From: Ancylostoma caninum
Taxonomy: Eukaryota; Nematoda; Chromadorea; Rhabditida; Ancylostomatidae
DNA length: 64,000 nt
Assembly (NCBI GenBank): GCA_037903475.1
Contig: JBAJFG010000043.1
Coordinates: forward strand, 431,509-495,508
Direction of reading: 5' to 3'
The notes below the pieces were generated by a model, which searched no databases, was not told where the DNA came from, and saw only the letters and a list, made by a program, of their open reading frames with translations. The position numbers and the translations under genes were made by a program. Positions 50,134 through 60,795 of this stretch are shown here, one piece after another. Position 1 is the first letter of the stretch. Each line of letters starts with the position of its first letter.

Positions 50134-50526
50134 AACAAGGAATGTGCAAGAGGTTCGGCTCGCAGATCGGGATGAAACCTATCTGGCTTGAATCCTTGTT
50201 TGAGAAGGTGCTATAGTCTATATTTCATTACTGCATGCGGGCTCAAAAAATAGAAATCTCACTATATCATTATATGCGTTCCTGTACACCGTCAGCGATG
50301 GAGTGGCCGAGCGGAGAAGTGCGTGGACTATTAGGCATAGGGTCGAGGGTTCGAAGTCCGTCATGATCGTTCGCTTTGCATTCTTGTCTTCCTTTTTTTG
50401 TTTTTTTTTCGTTTTTTGAGTCGAGGGCAGTAATGAAATACTTGATGTAGCACCTACTCAAACAAAGATTCAAGCCGGATAGGTTTCACTCCGATCTGCG
50501 AGCCGAACCTCCTGCACCTCCCTTGT
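50134..50526. mobile_element. foldback element carrying a tRNA-like sequence
   Basis: Arms of about 100 bp (50134-50235 and 50425-50526) are inverted copies: AACAAGGAATGTGCAAGAGG, TTCGGCTCGCAGATCGG and GAAACCTATCTGGCTTGAAT at the left, complement at the right. The interior contains a tRNA-like stretch at about 50296-50372. Confidence 0.75.
50296..50372 (+). other. tRNA-like (Leu/Ser-type) relic, not a functional tRNA
   Basis: GAGTGGCCGAGCGGAGAAG resembles the A-box region of a class II tRNA, and GAGGGTTCGAAGTCCG resembles a B-box/T-arm. The acceptor ends do not pair well and the anticodon stem cannot be formed cleanly, so it is better seen as a tRNA-derived (SINE-like) relic inside the foldback. 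Confidence 0.5.
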
Positions 50527-51686
50527 AAGTAGAAGCGATTTGAAGGACAGAAAATCAAGAAATCTAGCTACTTAAGTAAACATTAAAGATTTCTTCATAT
50601 ATTTAATCGTCAAGCGCTTGATGAAGGGGCGAATTTGTTCACATAGAGGTCTTCAGTAAACTTCAGGAAAAAACCATTCAGAGAAAATTACGAGTTTATG
50701 AAGGGAAATATTTGGAAAAACGGGACCCATGCAATAGATTCTATATAAACACAGAGCTAATTGTAAGCCCATCTTGCCCTGCACCTTACAAGAAAGTATG
50801 CAATGCTGCATTCCTCGATGCAATGTCGTGCAATAATCCTAGCAAAAACTGCAATCTCATTACATCGGATGGGATTGCGCAAGATCAAAGACATAGAAAA
50901 ACAGAGAAAAACTCATTTGTATAAGAAACCATTGCATGTATATTAATTACCCATATCATTAAACCACACCGATTAAGCAGCAGAAATTTAGTGGAACAAA
51001 GCCATTGACTCTTTCAAGATCAAAAAAAAATTAATTGAAACAATGCTCTGATGGAGCATGAGCAAGATAAATGAGAGAATTCGATAAAATTCTCCCGAAT
51101 GTGAAAATTGCAGAGGAACAGTCACTGTACTGTAGCCTCAGTGAACTTTCATGCAACGGGTAGAATTTATCGGAAAACCCGCCCACTCATGGATTTCTGA
51201 GACCAGAGAAATGCGTCAAATAAGGGATTTTCGCGTGATAAAACAAGGGTCAAATCTATCTGTGCATTGGTGGATGACATTCGTAACAGAAATCCGACGC
51301 TTACGTCAAAAAGTGACGAGGATGATGATGAAGTGATTTTCGATGACGTTATCATACATCATCTACATCAGCAAATACAAGCAGCTCTTCCTTAAATTCC
51401 AAGCAGTTTTTTTTTTTAAATTTCCTACCGGACCCCTTGTCCAGGAATTCAGGAGAAGTAGAATGACAAAAAGTGATTGTGCTTATCAAGGCCGCCGGTC
51501 TACTCCTCAAGGAATATCTATAGCACCTACGTAGCATCGACATCGCCTGGACGAGTTCTTCTCCCATACGCTTTGTTAATGGCATGTTCGGAATCAGCGA
51601 ATGCCCGCCCACAATCAATACATATCAAAACTGCAGTCGCCGTGGCGATGGCAGAGTTGGGCTGTATGTATGCTTCTCGAGGAGTA
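50527..51686. other. intergenic, no supported gene
   Basis: Nothing recognised. Confidence 0.4.
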
Positions 51687-51870
51687 TAAGGGCAATTTCT
51701 AGTAGATGTGTGCGTTTGACGCGCATGCGTCTATATGATGAAGGATAGGGCCAGTCGCATCGCTGACGCAGCTCAAACGCACGCGTTTACGGATTCACGG
51801 GGGCCGCAGGTTTTTTTTTTCGTTGGGATGTGCAGGCCGCGTTGATCGGTCTTCATGGAAAACAAAAAAT
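51687..51870. mobile_element. MITE, GTGCGTC family (truncated copy)
   Basis: It starts TAAGGGCAATTTCTAGTAGA with TGTGTGCGTTTGACGCG. The interior, GATGAAGGATAGGGCCAGTC and CTCAAACGCACGCGTTTACG, is the reverse of the 7363 copy. The other end is lost after TCGGTCTTCATGGAAAA. Confidence 0.65.
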
Positions 51871-52468
51871 AAATGAAATGAAATAAAAAATGGAAAGAAT
51901 GGACTTTCATTAGTACCTTTGCAAATGGATGCGTGCCGTCGTTGAGATGGAGAGCAGGTCGCTGTGAATCACCTTCCTGTGAAAATATTGCTCACGTCAG
52001 TGAATTTCCGAACTTTGTTCTCTTGACGAAAAAAAAAAGTAAATCATATCCGGTTTCGAGGAGAATTACACAAATTGCTGAGTAATAAAATAACAATAAA
52101 ATAAATGATAGCTTACTAAAAGGCGGAATGAAGCAAGAGGCTGGCCTTTAAAACATGAACTTGTTTGAAAAAAAAAACTCTGGACTCTGCCCAGCTGCAG
52201 CATCGGCTTTTTCTGGAAGAACACCAGAAGAAGTTTTTTCAGCGCAAATTTTAATTTTCTGCTGCTTCAATTCTCATCAAATTGCTTTTGCACTTCAGAT
52301 ATTGCTATGAACATCAACAGATGCTCTGCTGCAGCATATGCCCCGAATCTCCGAACGTTTGTTCCAAAAGATGTAAAAAACAAAACTGTTGCTGTTCTGT
52401 CCCACAAATCAATCCTAGGAGACTTTCACTTCTTCTGCCAACCAGGTTGTTAGGTGGTAAACTTTATT

Positions 52469-52506
52469 GGCCTGACGTTCTGAACAGATCGTCGTCTTCA
52501 GAGGCC
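52469..52506 (-). ncRNA. degenerate hammerhead-like Penelope 3' motif
   Basis: Read on the minus strand: GGCCTCTGAAGACGACGATC then TGTTCAGAACGTCAGGCC, with the tail AATAAA. It has closing GGCCT/AGGCC arms and a CTGA...GAAC core. It has the form typical of Penelope-like 3' ends. No coding portion was seen next to it. Confidence 0.4.
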
Positions 52507-52619
52507 TAAAGGTGGCTCGCGGTTCTTAACTGTGATTGGGACCGCCGAACGTCTCCACTCACCCTGCCAGTTTCCCACATTAACCCAAGCTTCACAGAAC
52601 CTCTGCAACAACTATCTAT

Positions 52620-52676
52620 CCAGCTTTTGAGAAACTAGTTTCAGATCGCATCTGAAACTAGTTTTTCGAAAGCTGG
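52620..52676. repeat. 57-bp palindrome
   Basis: CCAGCTTTTGAGAAACTAGT with TTCAGAT, a CGC spacer, then ATCTGAAACTAGTTTTTCGA with AAGCTGG. It could extrude as a hairpin. Related AAATAGTTGCAAAATGAAAA blocks flank it and recur near 53.98 kb. Confidence 0.85.
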
Positions 52677-53130
52677 TAAAATACTATTTTTTGCCACTTC
52701 CTTGCCAAATAGTTGTAAAATAAAAAACTGGCTAATTACTTGTTCTGACCACTTCCTTGCTAAATAGTTGCAAAATGAAAAGGTAGTAAAACAGTTGTTC
52801 TCCGAAGTCAACCCGTTAGAACAGGAACGTTTTGTGGATTACACTCATTCAAAATACAGCAACTTTATTTATGGCATTCATAAACGTCTTCAAACTGTGC
52901 GGTGCAACCCATCCACAAATCTAAAAACAACTCGTGCTCGTGCCACAGTTGGGTTTCTGTGGTTCTCTTAGTTTACTGTGATTGGGCGATCTTCTGCTAC
53001 CGCCCAGATCAGTTCATCACCTTCCGCAGTAGTGCATCACTCAGCCAAGGTCCAAAATTGTCCAAACACGCTGCAAACTCGAAAGGAAATCGTTTCTACA
53101 TTAGATTAGAGTTCAGATGCCCCAACAGGG

Positions 53131-53362
53131 ACTCTGATAACTGTGCAGCGCGAACGCAGCCCCAACAGCGCCATGCGTCGAGTAGAAACCATAGCAGCAA
53201 CTGCTCCCATATGCTGTCATTCTCCCCCGAGTGCTGCTCGAACTTTCCTTTCTGCAGCAGCAATTGACGGGAGGATGGTAGCAGCTGCGAGGAGATGCCA
53301 CTAGGGTTTCTACTTGACGCACTACGCTGTTCGGGCTGCGTTCGTGCTGCACAGTTATTAGA
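53131..53362. mobile_element. MITE, CTCTGATAACTGTGC family (copy 1)
   Basis: CTCTGATAACTGTGCAGCGC with GAACGCAGCCC and CGAGTAGAAACC is mirrored by GGTTTCTACTTGACGC with GGGCTGCGTTCGTGCTGCAC and AGTTATTAGAG. The arms are about 75 bp. Confidence 0.8.
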
Positions 53363-56023
53363 GGAGTTCTAATTCGGTGTAGAGATATTAAAGGAGTTCT
53401 ACTTCAGTGTAGAGTCTATTGATTTAGATAGCTTTTTTATAGAAAAAAATTGCCTTAAATGCTTCAGAATGGAAACTGAGGAAAGAAGTCAAGTTTGTTG
53501 AAATGGTCTTCTTTGACCGATCTCTACATAGTAGTCATAAGTAATTTAAAAATCTCCCTTACAAGGTTTGAACAGAACGATACTGCCAGTGGATAGGTGC
53601 ATAGATAACGCTAAGTAAATTCTGAGAAGTTAGCTTAATGCGCTATCTCCTCGAGAGTTCTTTGATATGAAATGATTTTCCAAAACTTTGTTCTTGCTAA
53701 TACTACATGCAGTTTCACTAGCAACTGACTGAATGGAGTGAATTATTTGGATACCTGTTTTGAGGAATTTCAAAAAATCGAGACAAAGTCTTAGAACTCA
53801 GAACTCACGCTTTGTATGAAAGAGAAGAAATCGCCACTCTTCATTATATGGGACCGCCAAAATACCTTACCACATACGAAGGATTCTTTCACTTTCACGT
53901 GATAGCTGTAGAGTATCAGCGCAAAGCTAGTGAAATAGCTGGTTTTCGAGAAAGCTGATAAAATAGTTGCTTTTGCTTCCATGTGAAATAGTTGCAAAAT
54001 GAAAAGCTAGATGGCAACTACGTATTTTTTCCAGGCTTGTGGTGACGTCATACTAGTTTGCAAGCTGTTTTTAGCAAAAACTTGCAAACTACTTGAGCTT
54101 TTTTGCAAGTTGTTTTTGAGAAATCCTTGTTTGCAACTTGCTCCAGGGGTTCTGATTTGCTACTCCAAAAGACCCAGGATGAAGGGGAAACCAAACTTGT
54201 CACCATCGTTCTTGCGGTGAACCGCAAAAGACTGTCGCTGCGGACAAGTAAGACTCACTTAGCGATCCGCATCTTATGTTATCTGCAGTCTATGGCATAA
54301 CGATATGTACGGTAGGAAGTCATTGGTGATAGATAAGCATTCATTTCTGTTATTCATTTTCGGGTTTCTTTTTTTCGTTTTTGTTTTTTTTTCTGTTCAA
54401 TAAAACATGGTGTCGCGGTTCAGAGAAGAATGCGTATGGGAACAATTTCAGAAGACTTTTTCCGTTGACAGAGGGGAACAGATGAGCGGTTTGATACATC
54501 AAAGAGGGGTTTTCATGAAAAGCGGCATCAAAACAGATGTCAAACCCAGAAAACGAGAAACTGCGACACATGTCATTTCCAGTGTCATGCGCCTCTAAAC
54601 TGTTTCGCTGGATTCCAAATATGTCTACTGGAAGAATCTCTGTAGCGAAGCGGGAGGGGCTTTTCTATTTGAGGACCTTGTATGTAGGTAGTAAGAAGAA
54701 TTTTGGGAAACAGAAAAATTCACTGATAATAGAGAACGCAAGGATAGCAAACCAAACGCTCCTATGTAAAGATTGTGGAGGTTCCAAAAGTTGCTAAGAC
54801 GAAGTATTCCCATGACTTATTCCTTTCTTTTGCATTCCTAGGGGAGAATTCCACTAGAAGTTTCTAGGAAGCTTTGCAGGAATTTCGCACGGAAAAGTAA
54901 GGAAAATGCCACTTGTCCATTTTCAAGGAAAACGTTTTTTGTTCTGCTTCTAAACTCATTGCGTCTTCAAGAATTTCCTCGGTTAATGGGAAGAATTTTC
55001 CTGACGAATCCAGTATTAGGACCTCATCAGAGAAAATGTTGTTGCAAGGAATCAGATATACTGTAGGAATACTCAGTGTAACTAGTAGAAGAGGAAAAAC
55101 ATGAGGAGATTGACATGAAAGCATGTCTCCTATGAAATCATAGACCTCAATCCTCTGTGAAAAAAAAACAGAACTTTCTCATTCCTTTTTTTCCTTCACA
55201 CTTATATTTCCCCTCTTTATTTTTTATTTAAAAATTTTTTTTAGTCTCAGCTGAAACCCTATAATCAACCAGGAAGCCTTAGACTGACAGCTGACATCTC
55301 ACAGAGATTGTAAACTGTTCTTTATTAGGTTTCAGATCCATAAGCTTCCTGATCTGTGTTATAAGTGTCCACAAATGGTCAACTGTCCCTGATTGCATTG
55401 AAGCTGCCAGTCCAGGAATATAGGGAATCCTGCTCTCTTTGAATTTAGTGTAGGCTAGGGAAACATGGCTGAGTCTTCTCATTATTAATGAAATAGCCAC
55501 CCAGCTGATTTCACTTGTTTATTGATGTCAACGAGCTCTCGAGGGGATTTTGGCAAGGAAATGTTCCTGTTTTCCGCTCATTGGTACAACTGGGAATTGG
55601 AATCTGATGTAACAATCAAGCAAAAACAACTTAGACAGTATTGCATTGAACACTCCGCCATCTTAGCAAAATAAAAACATTGTGAGAAAGTTGGAACGAA
55701 AGTTCTATTCGTGTTTCAGTCAAATTTTTTCATTCCATACTTCAATCAACAATTTCATTTATACACTTACTAGTGTTTCTTTCATAACTTCACTCATTAT
55801 GTCAGTGATTCAACAATATATGATAAGGACGTTTGTGCACACCAATGAAAAATCACTGTGCAGACCAACAGCAGAATACAGGTGGAGCCAAATTAATATC
55901 ATGACTTATAATAACGGGCTTAGTCTGTCTGTCACGTGTGTGTGTCAGTGTGTGTGAAACGAAATTCGAGGGCGTGGCCTAGAGTGAAGAAAATGTTCTA
56001 CACCGGATCTACTGTTGCTGTAG
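53363..56023. other. intergenic, no supported gene
   Basis: No gene with family support. A minus-strand open frame at 55279-55515 looks protein-like (YTKFKESRIPYIPGLAASMQ) but has no partner exon or recognised family. Confidence 0.4.
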
Positions 56024-56613
56024 GAGTGCGCCGGCGTCCAAAAGTGGGAAAACGCCTGGAGTCGGGTCCAACGATGTGATAAGGGTGCGCCGGCGTCCAA
56101 AAGTGGGGAAACGCCTGGAGTCGGGTCCAACGATGTGATAAGGGTGCGCCGGCGTCCAAAAGTGGGGAAACGCCTGGAGTCGGGTCCAACGGTGTGATAA
56201 GAGTGCGCCGGCGTCCAAAAGTGGGAAAACGCCTGGAGTCGGGTCCAACGATGTGATAAGGGTGCGCCGGCGTCCAAAAGTGGGGAAACGCCTGGAGTCG
56301 GGTCCAACGGTGTGATAAGAGTGCGCCGGCGTCCAAAAGTGGGGAAACGCCTGGAGTCGGGTCCAACGGTGTGATAAGAGTGCGCCGGCGTCCAAAAGTG
56401 GGAAAACGCCTGGAGTCGGGTCCAACGATGTGATAAGGGTGCGCCGGCGTCCAAAAGTGGGGAAACGCCTGGAGTCGGGTCCAACGATGTGATAAGGGTG
56501 CGCCGGCGTCCAAAAGTGGGAAAACGCCTGGAGTCGGGTCCAACGATGTGATAAGGGTGCGCCGGCGTCCAAAAGTGGGGAAACGCCTGGAGTCGGGTCC
56601 AACGATGTGATAA
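56024..56613. repeat. 59-bp minisatellite, ten exact-length copies
   Basis: The unit starts GRGTGCGCCGGCGTCCAAAA and continues GTGGGRAAACGCCTGGAGTC and GGGTCCAACGRTGTGATAA. Ten consecutive copies with no length change, differing at only three or four positions. Because 59 is not a multiple of three and the minus strand of the unit has no stop in any frame, all three minus-strand frames stay open for 179-217 codons. These are not separate genes. Confidence 0.97.
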
Positions 56614-57696
56614 GGGTGGAGTTTCTCAGGCTAATTACGAGAGATTTTACAATCAATGTCATTGAGTATTATCCATGTCATCACGGACTAGAGCTTGCAT
56701 ATCACACAAGACTTACCCTTCCACCAGTTGTGGGATCCATGGACGTTCCCGGGACGACTTTTGGTTTCTCGCTTACTGAGACGGGTTCTCGGGTAAAATT
56801 TGACTCATCTTGCTATCTTTAGCATACTTGTCATTCCTGCCTGAGACACGTCGCTCGGCCTGCACCCATCTTTGCACGGAGAATTTTTCACTTTAGATGG
56901 GGGGGGGGGGGTATGTCAGATAGCATTCTCTCCCGGGAGTGTTCGCGGATTGCAGAGCAGAGGAGCACTCTTTCATTGTATGAGAACGTCGGAGCGGCAA
57001 CCTTCCCAAAAACATTAATAATTCGCCTAGAAATTACTTACAACGAAGAGAGCTCGCATATTAAAGCGATTGAAATTTGAAGTCTCAATATCCGCGTGAA
57101 AAAATTCTTAAAAATCCGGCTAGGGATAATAAGACTACGCCAGGCTAAGAAGCGCATGAGCTGAAATTTGGTTTGCTTTTCTATTTTCGCTTGGTTATGC
57201 GTCCATGAATCCTAGACCAGGTCTGGTATTTGCTGACATTTTCTCGGATATGATTCTGATCCCGAAGAGCGAGCTCGGAATGGGATGCGTTCACGCATAC
57301 ATATTTGTGATATGCGCTGTAGCACCGAAATAAATAACTGCGATTGTTACCGAAATGTGAAGATTTTCTAGAGAATTACACGAAAAAAATAAAGTAGCTG
57401 CACTGCGGTTGTTGCCAAAATGTGAAGATTTTCTAGAAAATGCAGCGTATGCGTTGGATGTATGAGCGGAACCTAGCTCTCTGTTTTGCTAGCTCGTCTG
57501 GTTTCTCAACCATGCAAAAATGATGTCTTCGCACAAAGAAAATAGACTTGGTCTATTTATAGTAGAGCTCTTTGATTAAGGCTTTTTTTTTCTTTCAAAT
57601 AAGCTCATTTTTAAGGAGAACCACTGTGCGAGTGGCAGCAGAAACGAAGAAGCGCTAATGTTTTTTTTTTTCGTGAATTCCCAGACACTGCAATTC
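56614..57696. other. intergenic, no supported gene
   Basis: Contains a short poly-G run near 56899-56911 and a pair of direct repeats GAAGATTTTCTAGA (about 57360 and 57424). No gene supported. Confidence 0.4.
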
Positions 57697-57852
57697 CTAA
57701 GCAAATGTCGTGGTTGCTGTGTACGAAATTCGTGTAGCGGACATTGTACGGATATTGGAAACCTTGAAATCGGCCTCTGCTCGTCGCTGATATGTGTAAC
57801 TTTGCCTCTTTGACCGGCGCAGTAGCACTACGATGTTTTGATCAGCGTAGTC
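57697..57852 (-). CDS. possible terminal exon of an unidentified minus-strand gene
   Basis: After the minus-strand acceptor TTTTTTTCAG at about 57853, a phase-0 frame encodes 51 residues starting DYADQNIVVLLRRSKRQSYT, containing EADFKVSNIRTMSA and ending TTTFA before TAG. Amino-acid composition and the good acceptor suggest real coding, but I do not recognise the family and found no certain upstream exon. Confidence 0.35.
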   Translation of the reverse strand, partial: DYADQNIVVLLRRSKRQSYTYQRRAEADFKVSNIRTMSATRISYTATTTFA

Positions 57853-58620
57853 CTGAAAAAAAATGAAAAAAGTACAGCAAGAGACTTCTAATCCGATGTA
57901 CACTTATGGCAACTTTGGAGATGCCCTTGTTCCTTGTGTGATTTCATTGTTGTTTTCTGTTATTTAGGCATATTTCCAAGGATTTTCTGTGCAGTTCAAT
58001 ATTAATTGTTCTTTTATTGCGGAAATTGCAGTCTTAGAGAGTCATCGATGGAACCGAGAGGTTTTCTGTCCGTTTCAGAGAATAAGAACCGTCCACAAAT
58101 GACATCTAAACCTGAGTTGTGTCGGAAATGGGCGATGAGGCTCGCTCTCTACCTATGCGAAGTGACTTAGCCGCAAATTTACACTAGCCTTAGAGGAGCG
58201 CAGAACTCTCAGAAATTTCACTACTTATGGGCTGCGTGCTTAGAACCAGTAAAAAAATAACAGACTAAAATTCAAAAAAAAGATCAAAGATCAGGAACAA
58301 CGTTTTGCTTAATTTGTTTTTCAAATATGAACATGAGATTACTGGGAAATTTTCGGAAGATTTTCGTGAATTTCTAGCCAGCTAGTGGGAAAATCTCGCA
58401 AACCATGCAACTAGGACTAGTATTTCTTTCCTCATAGGTAAGCAAGGCCTGGTTAACGAGCCGATTTTCACAATCTACGTACGCGTCTCTTGACATCGTG
58501 CAGGCTATAAAATAACCATGAATCCCAGCCTGCCACAAAACAATCTCGAATATTTTTGATTAATCAAGGGAGCTATACATTATAATTTCGAACAGTTATA
58601 AGACTCTGCTTTTATCACAA

Positions 58621-59007
58621 ATGGGAACGAAATCCCACTATGGACGCTGTACTGGGCGAGGAGTCTTGCCATTAGCCTCGTTGCACGTTTCCGAACAGTC
58701 CCACCCAAGATTGTCGAAACATCCCCTTCATTCATTGTCCAAGGAAGCATCATCATTTGTTCAGCAACCAGTTCTTGCAGAAAACACCCGCATCCGGTAT
58801 TCTCCTCAATCGCGTCACCGTTTCCAGTAGACATTACAGTATTACTGTTCTTTGGAGTAATTCATTCATTTTAGTGAACCCAGCGCCCGGATCCAGATCG
58901 CCAAGCCCATCCAGTTCGACCCGCCGAAGACACCGTTCGAGGAACGCCTCCAGCAGCAGGCACATGCGATTCGGAAAGCGTCCGCCTCGTCGCTTTCCGG
59001 AGATCTG
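58621..59007 (+). CDS. unidentified plus-strand gene, two 5' exons
   Basis: Exons 58621-58826 and 58875-59007 are separated by a 48-nt GTAGAC...TTTTAG intron. Phases match (2 then 1), and the second exon ends at a GTACGT donor. Exon 1 starts at an ATG and is Ser/His/Gln-rich, ending RIRYSPQSRHRF. Exon 2 reads EPSARIQIAKPIQFDPPKTP, then FEERLQQQAHAIRKASASSL and SGDL. It has the codon-level look of real coding and a helical, charged character. No family is recognised, and later exons were not found downstream. The antisense strand of exon 1 also has an 84-codon frame, so the strand of exon 1 is less secure than that of exon 2. Confidence 0.45.
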
Positions 59008-59485
59008 GTACGTGATTTTGTGTGAACGAGACGCTTTTTTCTCCCTCGGAAAATACATCGAATAGCGCCTTGCCGCACTAAACTGGCCTCGAATTTCTCA
59101 TACACTAGAAAAAAGCAGATCTTTTCGGCTTAGGTGGATGTGTGGAGGCGGAACCAGTACGCGGGGTTCTTTTTTCTCGAATTCAATTATTATCCTTTCG
59201 CTTGATCTGGCTTTATCCTCAAAACTGGAGAAAAATCGCCTCATATGACTTCTACCATCTTTCGAGGCTCAAAGAGTTACTGATTTAATCAGTTCCAATC
59301 ATCGATGGCTGTAAATTGGCTTCAGATTTTTCTGCGAATTTCCTTTAGAATCCAAAATGCCTTTCTTTGCGGACTTTTCTCACCATTCCTATCTTGAAAA
59401 TATCTAGTTTCTCTTGACATTTCCCCTCCACTCACGCGGTAATTGTTGACATAGAGCATCCTAGCTTTGAGGAGAAAAAGTAGTG

Positions 59486-59779
59486 CTAGTAGCCACGTAG
59501 ATTCTGTTTTTCTTTTCTGTTTCGGTCCGCGACTGCGCAGAACTTCACGGGACTTTTAATTCTACTGAATCTGGGCTGCCTTAATATGTTACACATCCCT
59601 TTCACAAAATGTTTCTGAGTTATTCGTGAGAATGTTTTCCCGGCACATTCAATCGTTTGCATTGCATAGTTGCTCATATCTGAAGCTCTGGCTCCATTCT
59701 GAAAAACAAACAGTACGATTGTAACGGAGAGCAAAAATCTGCTGATGCGTGAAAGCCCATCATTGAAAAGCTTTCTCAT
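59486..59779 (-). CDS. small ORF with a possible signal peptide
   Basis: From ATG 59779 the frame encodes 97 residues. After a short basic stretch comes a hydrophobic run FLLSVTIVLFVF and then QNGARA|SD, a plausible signal-peptidase site. The mature part of about 70 residues has three Cys and is basic (C-terminus NRKEKQNLRGY). An in-frame ATG lies 13 codons upstream (59818). TTTTTCAG inside the hydrophobic run could instead be an acceptor, in which case the signal peptide would be an artefact. No family is recognised. Confidence 0.3.
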   Translation of the reverse strand: MRKLFNDGLSRISRFLLSVTIVLFVFQNGARASDMSNYAMQTIECAGKTFSRITQKHFVKGMCNILRQPRFSRIKSPVKFCAVADRNRKEKQNLRGY

Positions 59780-60334
59780 GATTCCGTGAACGTAACAGTT
59801 CCCTAATACTTTCTTCATTTTTCTCCGTACCGTCTAGGTAAAACACTTGGTTTCCATCTTTGTACGTTTACTTGCATTCTAGTACAGTTGAAAAATCGTA
59901 TACTACAGAAACAAGAAAATTCAAGTGTCTATATTGTTTTCTTGCAATGTTAGAGACCTTGGCAAAGGCTAACTTTCACTGTTGACCTCACTTAATCGTT
60001 CTCTTCAGTAAACTTGAATGTCCTTAGTTTCCCCTTCGCAGTGTTTTCCTTTTCTTTATTTACTTTCTCGCTTCAATTCAAATAAATACAAGATGTGCTG
60101 CTCTATTTCAATCCAGTTCCTAGTGGCAGAAACTACAAAAAAAAACTTTATTATTGTCACAACTCGAGTGGGCTCACTTTGACACCATAGCGCAAATTTC
60201 CATTGAAGTGAAATGCAGCCAATGAAGGAACAGCAAGCTTTTCTCCATTCTCTAATACTTCAACTCTTTATCACCTTATTGTCACTGTCGTCAAAAGCGC
60301 TATGAAGTGCAGAATTATATACATCTTATTCTTA

Positions 60335-60795
60335 TGACCCCACCGCTTCTTGAGGTGATGGCGAGTCGGGAACCAGCTTGCTGGCGCCGAGCTGCGGCCG
60401 AACTGCCGACGCCTTTATTGACGCGCCGGTTTGCCGGCCGGTGTCGGGTGATCCGAAAGCGATACCAGCGCGCTTACCTGTCCGGTAGGCGAGCCGGCTG
60501 CTCACCATGCGCCACAATTAGACCATTTTGCGGCGTTTTTCGGGGGAATCAGTCTGGTAGCGTTGTTCCTGATAGGCGGGATTCGGCTTGACAGTGTAGA
60601 GCTTTGACTTACGTTTTGGCTTGACATAGCATCCCCGGGAAGAGTCATGGTGTTTGATTTTGGCAAATTTGTACAGATAGGTCGTGTAGTGACTTCTTGG
60701 GCGATGTAGGGATTGGTCTTTTTTTTTAATTCCTTGCGCCAATCCAAGGGTAAGGACCGCTTAGGGCTTCTTTGATTTTTTACGGTGAGATACAC
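60335..60795 (-). CDS. possible exons of an unidentified gene, GC-rich end
   Basis: After the minus-strand acceptor GATTTCAG, 60795-60613 is open in phase 0 (VYLTVKNQRSPKRSLPLDWR ... GDAMSSQN) and ends at a consensus GTAAGT donor. Further on, a GC-rich frame reads GIAFGSPDTGRQTGASIKAS and ends PSPQEAVGS at TAA near 60335. The joining splice could not be fixed. In the same region a second minus frame (ending PEKRRKMV) and a plus frame (ESGTSLLAPSCGRTADAFID) are also open. Coding is likely, but strand and structure remain unresolved. Confidence 0.3.

Noticed and set aside
50296..50372. Functional tRNA-Leu or tRNA-Ser gene
   Set aside because: Box-like sequences exist, but acceptor and anticodon stems do not pair properly, and the segment sits inside a foldback.
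55279..55515. Minus-strand transposase-like frame (IPYIPGLAASMQSGTVDHLW)
   Set aside because: A faint resemblance to a motif of some bacterial-type transposases was considered, but no catalytic residues, splice partners or terminal repeats are visible.
56024..56613. CRISPR-like array
   Set aside because: The repeats are directly contiguous with no unique spacers, and the DNA is clearly nematode nuclear sequence.
55945..56662. Three long overlapping minus-strand open frames (179-217 codons)
   Set aside because: They are the same 59-bp minisatellite read in three frames. The stop-free state follows from a unit with no stop in any frame, and no splice sites or start context support a gene.
58580..58834. 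84-codon minus-strand frame starting MSTGNGDAIEEN
   Set aside because: Antisense to a plus-strand exon whose splice phase matches its neighbour. Kept as an alternative only.
60345..60520. Bacterial contamination because of high GC
   Set aside because: Only about 180 bp, smoothly embedded in AT-rich nematode DNA with eukaryotic splice signals beside it.
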